NCBI GenBank assembly: GCA_045632525.1
Contig: JAZQWV010000033.1
Location: 20,679-84,678, forward strand
DNA from: Fimenecus sp045632525
Lineage (GTDB): Bacteria > Bacillota > Clostridia > Oscillospirales > Acutalibacteraceae
Length of the DNA stretch: 64,000 nt
Direction: 5' to 3'
Made by a program: the position numbers and the translations under genes. Of this stretch, positions 54,491 to 62,686 are shown one piece after another. Within the stretch, counting starts at the first letter, position 1; each line of letters starts with the position of its first letter. Below the pieces are notes generated by a model. That model saw only the letters and a program-made list of their open reading frames with translations. It was not told the DNA's origin and did not search any database.

Positions 54491-55423
54491 TTATTTTATA
54501 TACTTTTTAACAAATTCATAAGCATCTTCAAAACAAATTCTGCTCTTTTTAAAGATTGGCATAATCGCCCAAGCGTGATTACCGATTATTCCGTCTGCTT
54601 TATACTGTTTATTTGGTACGCCAAGTTTATCTAACTCTGCACACAAATCAAATGTTTCAAATCTCAATTTATCATTTGTTGACCAAACTGCATAGGTTGG
54701 TGGGAATTTATCAGTAATTTTAGGTGAGCAATATTTTGCATCATCAGTTTTTAGATATACTCTTGTGTCGTCAAGATTTTTACCCAAGAATGTAGTAACC
54801 ATCATTTTCATATCAGGGAATTTTGATTGCTCTTTGCTAGCATCAGTAAGTCTTTGCAAATCATAGCAACCGCAAATTGACACAAGCGCTTTAATTTTCG
54901 CCTTGCCAAAGTGTTTGAAGTCAATACCAAGACCATCAAGGACAGATTTATCATTAAAGCAATTTGCAACATAAGAGATATAATATCCCCCTGCGCTTTC
55001 CCCTGCGATTACAATATTTTCAGGGTCAAAATTATTTTCTTCTGCTGAATCTAAAATCTGGTCAATAGCCTTGAAAACTTCAAAAAGTTGTGTTGGATAG
55101 ACAGCATCAGGTGCCCAAGTATAGCCAATTGATGCAGTATAAAATCCCTTTTGTGCCCAATTTGCAATATAACGATTTCGCATTGGTGTAATGCCTGAAA
55201 CCCAACCACCACCATGAATATAAATAAACAACGGCTTTTTCTCACTCTTTAAATCCTTGCGACAATATGTATATATTTTATTTTGCTTGCCGTTATCATA
55301 ACTTTGAATTTTATACTCCAAATTCTCAGGACAAGGACGTACAGTAAGTGCATATACAAGCAATTCAGTAAAATTATACCAATATTGACCCAACTTGCCA
55401 CGAACATAAAGTTTTTTATCCAT
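54491..55423 (-). CDS. Alpha/beta hydrolase-3 family esterase
   Basis: A 310-residue hydrolase of the hormone-sensitive-lipase/acetyl esterase type. The oxyanion motif is IYIHGGGWVSG near residue 90, the nucleophile elbow is VIAGESAGGYYI (Ser near 167), and the acid and His regions are YAVWSTNDKLRFE and GNHAWAI. The triad is intact, unlike the hydrolase at 11171-12313. There is no signal peptide, so it is cytoplasmic. The substrate is probably a short-chain ester. Its promoter (TTGCCT, 17-base spacer, TAAACT) lies at 55441-55469. Confidence 0.85.
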   Translation of the reverse strand: MDKKLYVRGKLGQYWYNFTELLVYALTVRPCPENLEYKIQSYDNGKQNKIYTYCRKDLKSEKKPLFIYIHGGGWVSGITPMRNRYIANWAQKGFYTASIGYTWAPDAVYPTQLFEVFKAIDQILDSAEENNFDPENIVIAGESAGGYYISYVANCFNDKSVLDGLGIDFKHFGKAKIKALVSICGCYDLQRLTDASKEQSKFPDMKMMVTTFLGKNLDDTRVYLKTDDAKYCSPKITDKFPPTYAVWSTNDKLRFETFDLCAELDKLGVPNKQYKADGIIGNHAWAIMPIFKKSRICFEDAYEFVKKYIK

Positions 55424-55440
55424 TCAAATCACCCAAATAA

Positions 55441-55469
55441 AGTTTAACATAAAGAATTCAAAAAGGCAA
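55441..55469 (-). promoter_or_regulatory. Promoter of the alpha/beta hydrolase-3 gene
   Basis: On the minus strand TTGCCT (55464-55469), a 17-base spacer and TAAACT (55441-55446), adjoining the terminator of the upstream gene. Confidence 0.55.
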
Positions 55470-55470
55470 T

Positions 55471-55500
55471 AAAAAGCAGGTGCTTACACACCTGCTTTTT
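55471..55500 (-). terminator. Terminator of the BspA-like gene
   Basis: A perfect 12 bp stem AAAAAGCAGGTG / CACCTGCTTTTT with a 6-base loop, ending in T5 on the minus strand. Confidence 0.92.
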
Positions 55501-55505
55501 GCTTT

Positions 55506-58500
55506 TTAGTAAATATCTAAATATCCATTAGGACCAGCATATACGGATTCGCCTTCAATTGTGAGCCATGTATTAGTTACCAAATAACCTGTTTCGTCAA
55601 AATAAAGGAAACCATATCCATCATAAACCAAAACATCAGATTGCCAATAACCGTCTTCACCTACAAAGCAAATGCCTTTGCTATCAGTTACCAAAGCGTT
55701 TACAGCCATTCTACCGTTTTCATCAAGATAGCACCAACCTTTGCTATCTTTCATCCATTGGTTTGTTACGCAGTAACCGTTAGAACCAACATAGCACCAG
55801 CCAACACTATCCATAATCCATTTATTAGTAACCATTCTACCGTCAGCACCCAAATAGCACCAGCCGTGACTATCAGCTACCCACTTATTAGTTACGCAAT
55901 AGCCGTCAGCACCAACATAGCACCAACCTTTTGAGTCTTTGACCCATTTATTTGTTGCCATTTGTCCGTTAGCACCAAGATAGCACCAACCGACACTATC
56001 TTTTACCCATTTATTAGTCACACAATATCCATCGGCACCAATATAGCACCAGCTAACGCTATCTTGCACCCACTTATTTGTTACCATTTTTCCGTCGCTG
56101 CCTAAATAGCACCAACCTTTACTGTCTTTTCGCCAAGAGTCAACAACTATTATATCGCTTTCGTAGAAATACCAATTACCATCTTTTAACGCCCAACCAT
56201 TTTTCAAAACATGATTATAATGAATGGTTGCATTTTTCAAGCAGTCATTACCTTCATCTATAATTTCAATTTGTGACCATTCGTCCTTTGTTCCTGTATA
56301 ATAAATATCTGTTAACGCTTCGCAATCATAGAATGCTGCATAACCTATATGTTTTACAGAATTAGGAATAACTACACTTGACAAAGATATACAACCATAA
56401 AACATTCCGTCGTTGATAGCCGTTATTCCTTGTGGAAGCACAATTGTTTTCAAAGACTTGCAACCTGCAAAAATGCTGTAACCAAGCTCTTTAACACTAT
56501 TTGGAATTATGATATTTTCAAATTGACAATTACAGAACGCCTCTGAAACAATGTGTTTTGTGCCTTCTTTAATTCTAAATGTACCCGTTAAATCTTTTTG
56601 CACTTCAAACAGATAACCATCAATATAAAGCGCACCGTTTTCCCAGTTTTCAGGATTATTATAATATGCGGTATCATAGAAAACATTGATACCCATATCA
56701 ATATCATCATGAAGATTTATATCATTCAACGCTATACTTCCGTAGAAAGCACAAGTATCAATTGTCTTAACATTTTCTGGAATTGTGATACTTGTTAAAG
56801 AATTACACTCTGAAAACGCGCCATATGCAATATTTTCAACGCTTGCAGGTATCACAACACTTGTTAATGAATTGCATTCCCCAAAAGCATTTTCACCTAT
56901 TGAAACTACTGTATATCCATCAATTGTTTCTGGAATTACCAAATCTACTGGTAAATCAGCCCAACCTGTTATTTCAATAGTTTTGTCTTCTTCACTGAGC
57001 ACTCTATATTTCAATGACGCATCATAGAGTATCTTTGCATTGACAAGGCCTTCATTGTTAGCACCAATTACGATTGACTCCCATTCCGTTTGACCACCAT
57101 CAAAATATATCTCAATAGGATTAATTGAATGGAACGCAAAATCTTCTATTGTTGTTACACTATTGGGTATAACTACATTTTTTAATTCTCTACACTCGTT
57201 AAAGGTTCCTTCAGGAATAGTAGAAATCGGTGCAAGTATTATTGCCTCATCGAGTCTTGTGCAATTAGAGAATAAATATGTTCCCAATGTTTCAACATTT
57301 TGAGGTATGATACATTTTTGAAGATTAGTGCAACCGCTAAATGCAGAATTCCCTATTGAAACCAGACTATCTGGCAACCATACTTTATAAAGAAAATCGC
57401 AACCACTGAAAGCCTCTTCACCAATCACCTTCAAGTTGTTTCCAAACTTTAATTCAAAAATACCATAGCATCTCAAGAATGCCCAATCACCGATTGACTC
57501 AAGACTTTCTGGCATATTTATATTTGAAAGAGCATTGCAACCACTAAATGCACGGTTGCCGATTGTTGTTAAACCCTCTGGAAGAATCACTTCAGAAAGA
57601 ACTTCATTAGAATAAAATGCCCAATCATCAATTATTTTTGTACCACTACCAATTTCAACACTTTCTAATGTTGAGATGTTATTACCAAATGCATGTTTAC
57701 TGACTATTTCAACGCCATCAGGAATTTTTACATTTTCAAGAGCGCAACCATAAAATGCTGCTTCACCAATTTCAGTCAATCCCATTGGCAAATTGATATT
57801 ATTAAGATTGCTACAATTCAAAAATGCATTATCTTTAATTGCCGTTACCTTTTCTGGAAGAACTATTTTTTCAATGCTGTTGTAACCTGAAAACGCATCT
57901 GTACCAATCTGTACAACTGTGTAACCATCAATTGTTTCAGGCACAATTACTTCAGTTTCTTCACCAATATATTTTGAAATCTCAATAGTTTTAGCATATT
58001 CGTCAAGAATATTATATTCTAATTTTGGCTCTAATGGAGTGAAAACAACTGTTGCATTTTCAAGGCACTCGTTGCCATCATATATATTTATAGCTTCCCA
58101 TTGAGCCTTTGTGCCTGCATAACGCACATATTGAAGATTTGGGCAATAAGCAAAAGCGCTAGCGCCAACTTCAATAACACTTGTTGGCATTATAACCGTA
58201 TTAAGTGCTTCGCAACCATTAAAAGCCTGTCCCATAATTGTATTTACATTGTTTCCAATTGTTACACTTTCAAGTGAATCACAATTACTGAATGCATGAT
58301 TTCCTATAACTTCAACATTGTCTCCAATTATCAATTCTGTAATATTGTTACACCCTGAAAAAGTATAGTTTTTAATATATGTAACATCATTAGGAATAAC
58401 AAGTGTTCCTTCTACTCCAATTCCACAGATAAAAAAGTACTCAGCTTTTGCAAGTGTGTTTGCTCCAGCTTCAAAATTGATATTACACCAATCTGGGATA

Positions 58501-58952
58501 TATCCTTTATATGATACATAATGTAAGCCATCATCAAAAGCACCTGCTTCAACTTCAGTTACACTCTTTGGTATTACTATATCAGTAAGAGAATCGCACT
58601 CTAAAAAAGCACAAGACTTAATTTTTGTAACTGAATCTGGAATTGAAACATATTTAAGGCTGTCACATTGAGCAAATGCTTGTTTACCAATTCTTGTAAC
58701 TCCATATTCAATGGTTACTCTTACAATTTCGTCGGCAAAATCATTCCAAGGACGAATTGCGGTAACTCCGTCATAATCTTCCATTGGCCCCGCACCCGAA
58801 ATAGTAAGAGTACGAGTTTCATCGTTATACACCCATGTAGCATTCTCACCACAAGTTCCATCTGTTGTAGCAGCAAAAGCTGTTACTGCACTGAATGGAA
58901 TGATTGTAAATACCATTAAAACCGATAAAATTATTGATAATGCCTTTTTCAT
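55506..58952 (-). CDS. Secreted BspA-like leucine-rich repeat protein with cell-wall-binding repeats
   Basis: A 1148-residue exported protein. Residues 1-28 are a signal peptide ending AVTAFAA. From about 35 to 905 there are many LRR_5 (BspA/TpLRR) repeats of the form VTxIGxxAFxxCxxLxxVxIPxS, in blocks separated by three conserved spacers containing VIPETIDGYTVVxIG or YYTGTKDEWSQIEI-like pieces. From about 925 come about ten cell-wall-binding repeats of about 20 residues, most with the unusual cysteine pattern DSKGWCYLGADG, ending in PNGYLDIY. BspA-like repeats mediate adhesion to host proteins or glycans in other species. It is likely displayed on the wall through the same module as the protein at 8997-10844. 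Confidence 0.9.
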   Translation of the reverse strand: MKKALSIILSVLMVFTIIPFSAVTAFAATTDGTCGENATWVYNDETRTLTISGAGPMEDYDGVTAIRPWNDFADEIVRVTIEYGVTRIGKQAFAQCDSLKYVSIPDSVTKIKSCAFLECDSLTDIVIPKSVTEVEAGAFDDGLHYVSYKGYIPDWCNINFEAGANTLAKAEYFFICGIGVEGTLVIPNDVTYIKNYTFSGCNNITELIIGDNVEVIGNHAFSNCDSLESVTIGNNVNTIMGQAFNGCEALNTVIMPTSVIEVGASAFAYCPNLQYVRYAGTKAQWEAINIYDGNECLENATVVFTPLEPKLEYNILDEYAKTIEISKYIGEETEVIVPETIDGYTVVQIGTDAFSGYNSIEKIVLPEKVTAIKDNAFLNCSNLNNINLPMGLTEIGEAAFYGCALENVKIPDGVEIVSKHAFGNNISTLESVEIGSGTKIIDDWAFYSNEVLSEVILPEGLTTIGNRAFSGCNALSNINMPESLESIGDWAFLRCYGIFELKFGNNLKVIGEEAFSGCDFLYKVWLPDSLVSIGNSAFSGCTNLQKCIIPQNVETLGTYLFSNCTRLDEAIILAPISTIPEGTFNECRELKNVVIPNSVTTIEDFAFHSINPIEIYFDGGQTEWESIVIGANNEGLVNAKILYDASLKYRVLSEEDKTIEITGWADLPVDLVIPETIDGYTVVSIGENAFGECNSLTSVVIPASVENIAYGAFSECNSLTSITIPENVKTIDTCAFYGSIALNDINLHDDIDMGINVFYDTAYYNNPENWENGALYIDGYLFEVQKDLTGTFRIKEGTKHIVSEAFCNCQFENIIIPNSVKELGYSIFAGCKSLKTIVLPQGITAINDGMFYGCISLSSVVIPNSVKHIGYAAFYDCEALTDIYYTGTKDEWSQIEIIDEGNDCLKNATIHYNHVLKNGWALKDGNWYFYESDIIVVDSWRKDSKGWCYLGSDGKMVTNKWVQDSVSWCYIGADGYCVTNKWVKDSVGWCYLGANGQMATNKWVKDSKGWCYVGADGYCVTNKWVADSHGWCYLGADGRMVTNKWIMDSVGWCYVGSNGYCVTNQWMKDSKGWCYLDENGRMAVNALVTDSKGICFVGEDGYWQSDVLVYDGYGFLYFDETGYLVTNTWLTIEGESVYAGPNGYLDIY

Positions 58953-58991
58953 ATATAATCCCCCTTGTGTAAATTTTTAGTTTACAATTTG

Positions 58992-59020
58992 ATTATAATA
59001 GGCACAATCACAAAAGTCAA
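58992..59020 (-). promoter_or_regulatory. Strong promoter of the BspA-like gene
   Basis: On the minus strand TTGACT (59015-59020), a 17-base spacer and a perfect TATAAT (58992-58997). The leader includes the small inverted repeat GTAAA/TTTAC, and AGGGGG precedes the start. Confidence 0.85.
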
Positions 59021-59107
59021 TATTTAAAGTATATTTTTATACAAGTTTGGTTCTTTATATTATGCATCGCAAAAACAACTCGACAAATTGGGGTTTGTCG
59101 GGATGAA

Positions 59108-59142
59108 TGCAAAGTGCAAAGTGCAAAATGCAAAACGCAAAA
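59108..59142. repeat. Tandem heptamer repeat (TGCAAAG/A, five copies)
   Basis: TGCAAAG, TGCAAAG, TGCAAAA, TGCAAAA, CGCAAAA follow without gaps. Its small size suggests slippage. Confidence 0.85.
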
Positions 59143-59188
59143 TGTTAGGTCTGCGACGCGAATTATAGATGCAACTAATTTAGTCAGT

Positions 59189-59266
59189 TTGTAGGGGCGA
59201 GTCTCCGTGCTCGCCCGTAATTTTTTTCGCACACTTGCGGGAGGGCACGGAGACCCTCCCCTACAA
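59189..59266. repeat. Long GC-rich palindromic element
   Basis: The arms TTGTAGGGGCGAGTCTCCGT and the segment ending GGAGACCCTCCCCTACAA pair over about 18-19 positions with few mismatches. Inside is a second pairing, GCTCGCCCG / CGGGAGGGC. The GC content is far above its surroundings. From memory, similar TTGTAGGGG palindromes are dispersed in many clostridial genomes; they may be non-autonomous mobile repeats. Confidence 0.75.
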
Positions 59267-59318
59267 GATTACATAACAATATAAAAGAGCTCTACAAATT
59301 CAAATTTCTTAACTTAAT

Positions 59319-59936
59319 TCATTTCCCCAACCTTACATATTTCAAAAGCAAAATCCCTTTTACCATCAAAAGCAAAAACGCAACAACCACAGCATAAACT
59401 TCTCTTGTGAGAGCAAGAAATAACACCATCAAAATACTGATTACAATTGATATTTCTACTAAAATTTTATTGCCTTTTTCCACATTTAATCTTGTGAGTA
59501 ACACTTTTAAAACTCCTACAATCACAAGTGAAACAAACATAATCCAATAAATGATTTTATTTAACTCTGCCACTTGTGTATAATTCAACAGGTTCACAGA
59601 ATAGACATATCCGTCAATTGTGTTGGGGTATAAAGGCAAAATAATCAGAATAAGTGAGAATAAGTCAACAATCCCAAACAATAAATCACAAATATTTTTT
59701 ATATTTGACTTGTTTTCTTTTTCAGCAAGTGATAACAGCTTTTCACCCGATAACAAATCATCAATTGATACTGAAAAGAATTTTGATATATCTTTTAACG
59801 AGTCGATACTGGGGTATCCCCTGCCTGACTCCCACTTTGAAATAGCAGTACGAGACACATATAAAACTTCTGCTAATTCTTCTTGTGTGAGTCCCTTGTT
59901 TTTTCTCAAATCTTGAAGTTTTTCATTGAATTCCAT
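59319..59936 (-). CDS. XRE-family regulator with membrane domain
   Basis: A protein of about 205 residues with an N-terminal Cro/CI-type helix-turn-helix (KLQDLRKNKGLTQEELAEVL, RTAISKWESGRGYPSIDSL, SIDDLLSGEKL). Three or four membrane helices fill the second half. The frame is open to 60071, but the ATG at 59936 has AAGGGG nine bases upstream and gives the family start MEFNEKLQDLR. It overlaps the upstream PAP2 gene by 31 bases and is probably translated from the same message. This layout (HTH plus a few helices) is frequent in Firmicutes; ligands are unknown. Confidence 0.82.
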   Translation of the reverse strand: MEFNEKLQDLRKNKGLTQEELAEVLYVSRTAISKWESGRGYPSIDSLKDISKFFSVSIDDLLSGEKLLSLAEKENKSNIKNICDLLFGIVDLFSLILIILPLYPNTIDGYVYSVNLLNYTQVAELNKIIYWIMFVSLVIVGVLKVLLTRLNVEKGNKILVEISIVISILMVLFLALTREVYAVVVAFLLLMVKGILLLKYVRLGK

Positions 59937-60574
59937 AACACAACCCCTTTGTAAACATAAAATAATCCCATACTCAAAAGAACCGAGCCGACAATATCCG
60001 TTATCCAATGTACACCTGACACGAGTCTTCCAACAACCATAAATGCAGAAAATAAAATTGTTATAACGCATATTATCTTTTTAATTTTATTACTTTTTAT
60101 TCTTAGTTTAGCCTGAAAAACAAGTGTAGGCATAACACCCAACACAAGCAATGTTGTTGACGACGGATAAGACACTTCCATAAACCCGTTTATGAAAATT
60201 GGTCTGTAATTTATTGGAATCATCTCAAAAATCAGATAGCACAACACTACTATAACATAATATACGCCTAAAATGATAATGTCAAAATCAACTTTTAACA
60301 AGTTTTTTTGTTTTATTAGCTGAACAAGTCCAAGAAAGCCAAAACACATCCCCACAAATACGGGTACAAGTCCCAACCAGTCAGTAATGGTATAAAGCGA
60401 CATATTTGCGCCCGTTAAAGAATGAAACCAAGTGTTTAATGTAGCAAATCCTACATTTGTATTGTTTATTCCAACCGCTTGCACATCTATTAATTGTATA
60501 AGCATTGTCCAGATGGCAAAAACCAAAATTAAAATTATACCTGTAATTAAAGTTTTCTTTTCGTTTGTTTTCAT
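59906..60574 (-). CDS. PAP2-family membrane protein
   Basis: A 222-residue membrane protein with six predicted helices and a PAP2-type phosphatase core. The first motif ends in YRP, and the third is GRLVSGVHWITDIVG with His and Asp. The second motif, PSGH in most members, reads PSST here, so the usual acid/base His is missing; that variant occurs in some groups from memory. It may dephosphorylate a lipid phosphate or may be inactive. It overlaps the XRE gene and lies downstream of a dyad at 60660-60674. Confidence 0.75.
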   Translation of the reverse strand: MKTNEKKTLITGIILILVFAIWTMLIQLIDVQAVGINNTNVGFATLNTWFHSLTGANMSLYTITDWLGLVPVFVGMCFGFLGLVQLIKQKNLLKVDFDIIILGVYYVIVVLCYLIFEMIPINYRPIFINGFMEVSYPSSTTLLVLGVMPTLVFQAKLRIKSNKIKKIICVITILFSAFMVVGRLVSGVHWITDIVGSVLLSMGLFYVYKGVVLWNSMKNFKI

Positions 60575-60659
60575 ATTTATATCCTTTCTGTTTGCAATAT
60601 ATTAATTACAAAATATCAGAAAAGATAGAGAATATAAAGAATTTTAAGGTAACAATCGC

Positions 60660-60674
60660 GACACTTTTCGTGTC
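60660..60674. promoter_or_regulatory. Dyad GACAC-TTTTC-GTGTC upstream of the PAP2/XRE pair
   Basis: A perfect 5 bp inverted repeat with a 5-base gap, flanked by CGC, about 85 bases before the PAP2 start. It is a candidate operator for the XRE protein of the pair. It has no T run and is distinct from the nearby terminator. Confidence 0.45.
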
Positions 60675-60680
60675 ATAGCA

Positions 60681-60712
60681 AAAGAAACCCTTGATTTCTC
60701 AAGAGTTTCTTT
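60681..60712 (-). terminator. Terminator of the APH-like kinase gene
   Basis: A 14 bp stem AAAGAAACTCTTGA / TCAAGGGTTTCTTT (one G-U pair) with a GAAA tetraloop and ending in T4. Confidence 0.88.
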
Positions 60713-60732
60713 GAAAATAACTATTTATTAAA

Positions 60733-61674
60733 CTACATTTTTCCTTTTATCTTCTTCATTTCTTTTTTTAGTCGAGCAAAATTCAAGTCTTCCCAAAGCG
60801 GCACAATGTGACCTCCCTTAAGTCGCATTGATGCTTCAAGCATAGCGCCGTAATAAGCAACTCTGAAATCGGTAAACTCGCTCATTTGGCACTTGTTTTT
60901 ATATGTTTCATATAGCCCATAAGCATCGCCCCACATATTGCGAAGCTGGAACAAATCATATTCTCTATCAGCCCAAATACTACCGCAAGGGTCAATAAAT
61001 CCTGTTAATTTGAATGTTTTGGGGTTAGCCATTATATTCATTATATTGAGGTCAGCATGAATAAGCACAGGTTTTGCATTTTCTTGTGGCAATTTATTGA
61101 AAAGTTCGGTTGACTCATATAAAATTTGCATCTTTTTCTTACTAAACTTTCCGTTTTCAGCCAACTCATTCAAAGCTTTAAGCCAAGGCTCTTGTTTTTC
61201 TTTTTGATAATAATCGTACCAACTGTCATAAACGGGATTTGACAACTCACCAAACTTGTCATTTGTAACACTATGCCATTCAAGCATACCATAAATAACT
61301 TCATCTGCAAATTCTTGCTTTTGGCTCTTACTTTTAAGTAAAAATGTTGGGTTTAGAACATTTTGACCTTCAACAAAGGTCATAGCTAAAATTCCTGTAT
61401 CATTATCTTCATAAGTGAAAAGAACTTCAGGCATTTTAACCCTTGTATTCTCTGCTAAGAATTTTAACTGATAAGCTTCTTCTTGGTTCATACCTTCGAG
61501 TTTATATCCTTTAATTGCAATAACTTCACCATCGGAAAGAGTTGTTTTATAAACTCTACCGTAGCTACCACCGCCGATAAACTTGAAGTCCATAGCCTTT
61601 TTATTAAGTTTTTCCAAAATAATATCCGGCAAAATCGCTATTAAATGCTTGTCGCTGTTGTTAAGAAATTTCAT
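60733..61674 (-). CDS. Aminoglycoside phosphotransferase (APH)-fold kinase
   Basis: A 313-residue kinase of the APH/choline kinase/fructosamine kinase fold. It shows a glycine-rich ATP loop FIGGGSYGRVYKTTL near residue 33, then VIAIKGYKL (Lys), a catalytic loop VLIHADLNIMNIM near 210 and a metal motif GFIDPCGSIWADREYDL near 230. Similar proteins phosphorylate small molecules or glycated amines; drug resistance is possible but unproven. It has its own promoter, TTGATT-17-TATAAT, at 61696-61724 and a terminator. Confidence 0.82.
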   Translation of the reverse strand: MKFLNNSDKHLIAILPDIILEKLNKKAMDFKFIGGGSYGRVYKTTLSDGEVIAIKGYKLEGMNQEEAYQLKFLAENTRVKMPEVLFTYEDNDTGILAMTFVEGQNVLNPTFLLKSKSQKQEFADEVIYGMLEWHSVTNDKFGELSNPVYDSWYDYYQKEKQEPWLKALNELAENGKFSKKKMQILYESTELFNKLPQENAKPVLIHADLNIMNIMANPKTFKLTGFIDPCGSIWADREYDLFQLRNMWGDAYGLYETYKNKCQMSEFTDFRVAYYGAMLEASMRLKGGHIVPLWEDLNFARLKKEMKKIKGKM

Positions 61675-61695
61675 TTTGCATTACACCTCGAAATC

Positions 61696-61724
61696 ATTAT
61701 AGCAATTAAATCTATAAAAATCAA
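61696..61724 (-). promoter_or_regulatory. Promoter of the APH-like kinase gene
   Basis: On the minus strand TTGATT (61719-61724), a 17-base spacer and TATAAT (61696-61701). It begins 12 bases after the methyltransferase stop. Confidence 0.78.
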
Positions 61725-61735
61725 TGTAGAACTAA

Positions 61736-62482
61736 TTACAATTTAATGCCCTTATAAATATAGTATGGTTTTGAAAAAATATATTGACCATCTGTTTGTG
61801 CTGATTTTAGATTGCTAACAAACTTATCGTATTCTTCTTTACTTAACACTCCTGTGTTTTCTTTGTGAAGCCATGCGATATCTTGGCTTAAGGCATATCC
61901 AAATGTGCCTTCTATATATTCGGTTTCAACAACATTGTGAACGCTTACTGAACTTTCAAATAATTTACTTTTATTGAAGAAGCCGTACATCCTTCTCCCA
62001 ATCCAACTATCAAGGTCATCCATCCAAGGTTGCTTTGTTACAGCATAAGCGTGAATTGCTTTTGAAATAAGTTCTTTGTTTTTACCGTTATATGCAACAC
62101 TATCCCAATCGCAGTTTACGCAAATTACAACCCCACCTGGCTTTAATATTCTGTGAATCTCACTAACCAAGAAATCTTTATCTGATACACACTCAAACAT
62201 ATCTTTTGTAAATACAAAATCAAAAGTGTTATCATCAAACTTTAGTTTCTTGGAACAATTCATAACCTTAAGCTTAATCGGCTTTTTATATTTGACATCC
62301 TCAAACCATTTATCAGTTATATCTACTCCTATAGCTGACTTGATTTTGTTAGGAAAGGCTTCTTGAAAAGCCAAAAGAAAAGTTGCATCCTTGCATCCTA
62401 AATCTGCAATCACCGCATTATCAGATAAGTCTATTTGTTCTAAAATTGCTCTGAATAATGTCTTATATTTAAAATTATTCAT
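61736..62482 (-). CDS. Class I SAM-dependent methyltransferase, attenuator-controlled
   Basis: A 248-residue Rossmann-fold methyltransferase. Motif I is VIADLGCKDATFLLAF near residue 25, the acidic loop is GVDITDKWF, motif IV is DFVFTKDMFECVSDKDF and motif V/VI is HRILKPGGVVICVNCDWDS. It resembles UbiE/small-molecule methyltransferases rather than the rRNA dimethylases (Erm), as no NxPY-type motif is seen. The C-terminal 100 residues, with WMDDLDSWIGRRMYGFF, probably bind substrate. Transcription must pass a leader ORF and an intrinsic terminator (62507-62656), which is typical for genes induced by ribosome-targeting drugs. GGAGGTG precedes the ATG. The substrate is unknown. Confidence 0.85.
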   Translation of the reverse strand: MNNFKYKTLFRAILEQIDLSDNAVIADLGCKDATFLLAFQEAFPNKIKSAIGVDITDKWFEDVKYKKPIKLKVMNCSKKLKFDDNTFDFVFTKDMFECVSDKDFLVSEIHRILKPGGVVICVNCDWDSVAYNGKNKELISKAIHAYAVTKQPWMDDLDSWIGRRMYGFFNKSKLFESSVSVHNVVETEYIEGTFGYALSQDIAWLHKENTGVLSKEEYDKFVSNLKSAQTDGQYIFSKPYYIYKGIKL

Positions 62483-62506
62483 TTAAAAACACCTCCAAAA
62501 ATATAC

Positions 62507-62544
62507 AAAAAAATACTGTTAACAGCTATATGCCATTAACAGTA
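62507..62544 (-). terminator. Attenuator terminator before the methyltransferase
   Basis: On the minus strand TACTGTTAA / TTAACAGTA (62536-62544 and 62514-62522) gives a 9 bp stem and is followed by T7. The loop contains GGCATATAGC (62525-62534), which can instead pair with upstream GCTATGTGCC (62580-62589; ten pairs including one G-U). That pairing would prevent the terminator. It lies between the leader ORF and the methyltransferase ribosome binding site, so it can only serve as an attenuator. Confidence 0.82.
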
Positions 62545-62620
62545 ATATAAAAGGTAAACTTTTCTTTATCACTCTATCAGGCACATAGCAATTTAAGCCT
62601 GTACCCTAATAAGATACAAG

Positions 62621-62656
62621 CTATCTTCGTCTGCGTCGAATAGAGATAAAGAACAT
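62621..62656 (-). CDS. Leader peptide MFFISIRRRRR upstream of the methyltransferase
   Basis: An 11-codon ORF (ATG to TAG) with GGAGG at 62665-62669, eight bases before the ATG, and a promoter 30 bases upstream. It ends in five arginine codons (CGA CGC AGA CGA AGA). FFIS resembles the FVIS stalling core of ErmC leader peptides, and Arg-X-Arg patterns are known macrolide-dependent stall motifs. Codons 2-6 can pair with a segment at about 62562-62577 just before the attenuator. The role as a sensing leader is inference; its existence as an ORF with a good ribosome binding site is seen. Confidence 0.75.
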   Translation of the reverse strand: MFFISIRRRRR

Positions 62657-62686
62657 ACCGATTTCCTCCAATTAAGATTTTAATTG

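Larger units (their letters stand above)
59021..59318. other. Repeat-rich intergenic region
   Basis: No gene is supported. It holds, in order: the hairpin CGACAAA-TTGGGG-TTTGTCG (59081-59100), five tandem copies of a TGCAAAR-type heptamer (59108-59142), a long palindrome (59189-59266) and a diverged copy of the TCGACAAATT repeat (59291-59307). It separates the BspA-like gene from the XRE/PAP2 pair. Confidence 0.7.

Noticed and set aside
55700..56130. Second set of regularly spaced DNA repeats
   Set aside because: Also coding repeats, of the BspA-like protein; no cas genes anywhere in the window.
59908..60071. Longer start for the XRE gene
   Set aside because: The extension lies inside the PAP2 coding region, and the ATG at 59936 has a ribosome binding site and the family-typical N-terminus.
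61736..62482. Erm-type rRNA methyltransferase
   Set aside because: The attenuator suggested it, but motif IV is FTKDMF rather than the NxPY/NIPY of rRNA adenine N6-methylases, and the C-terminal part does not fit Erm.
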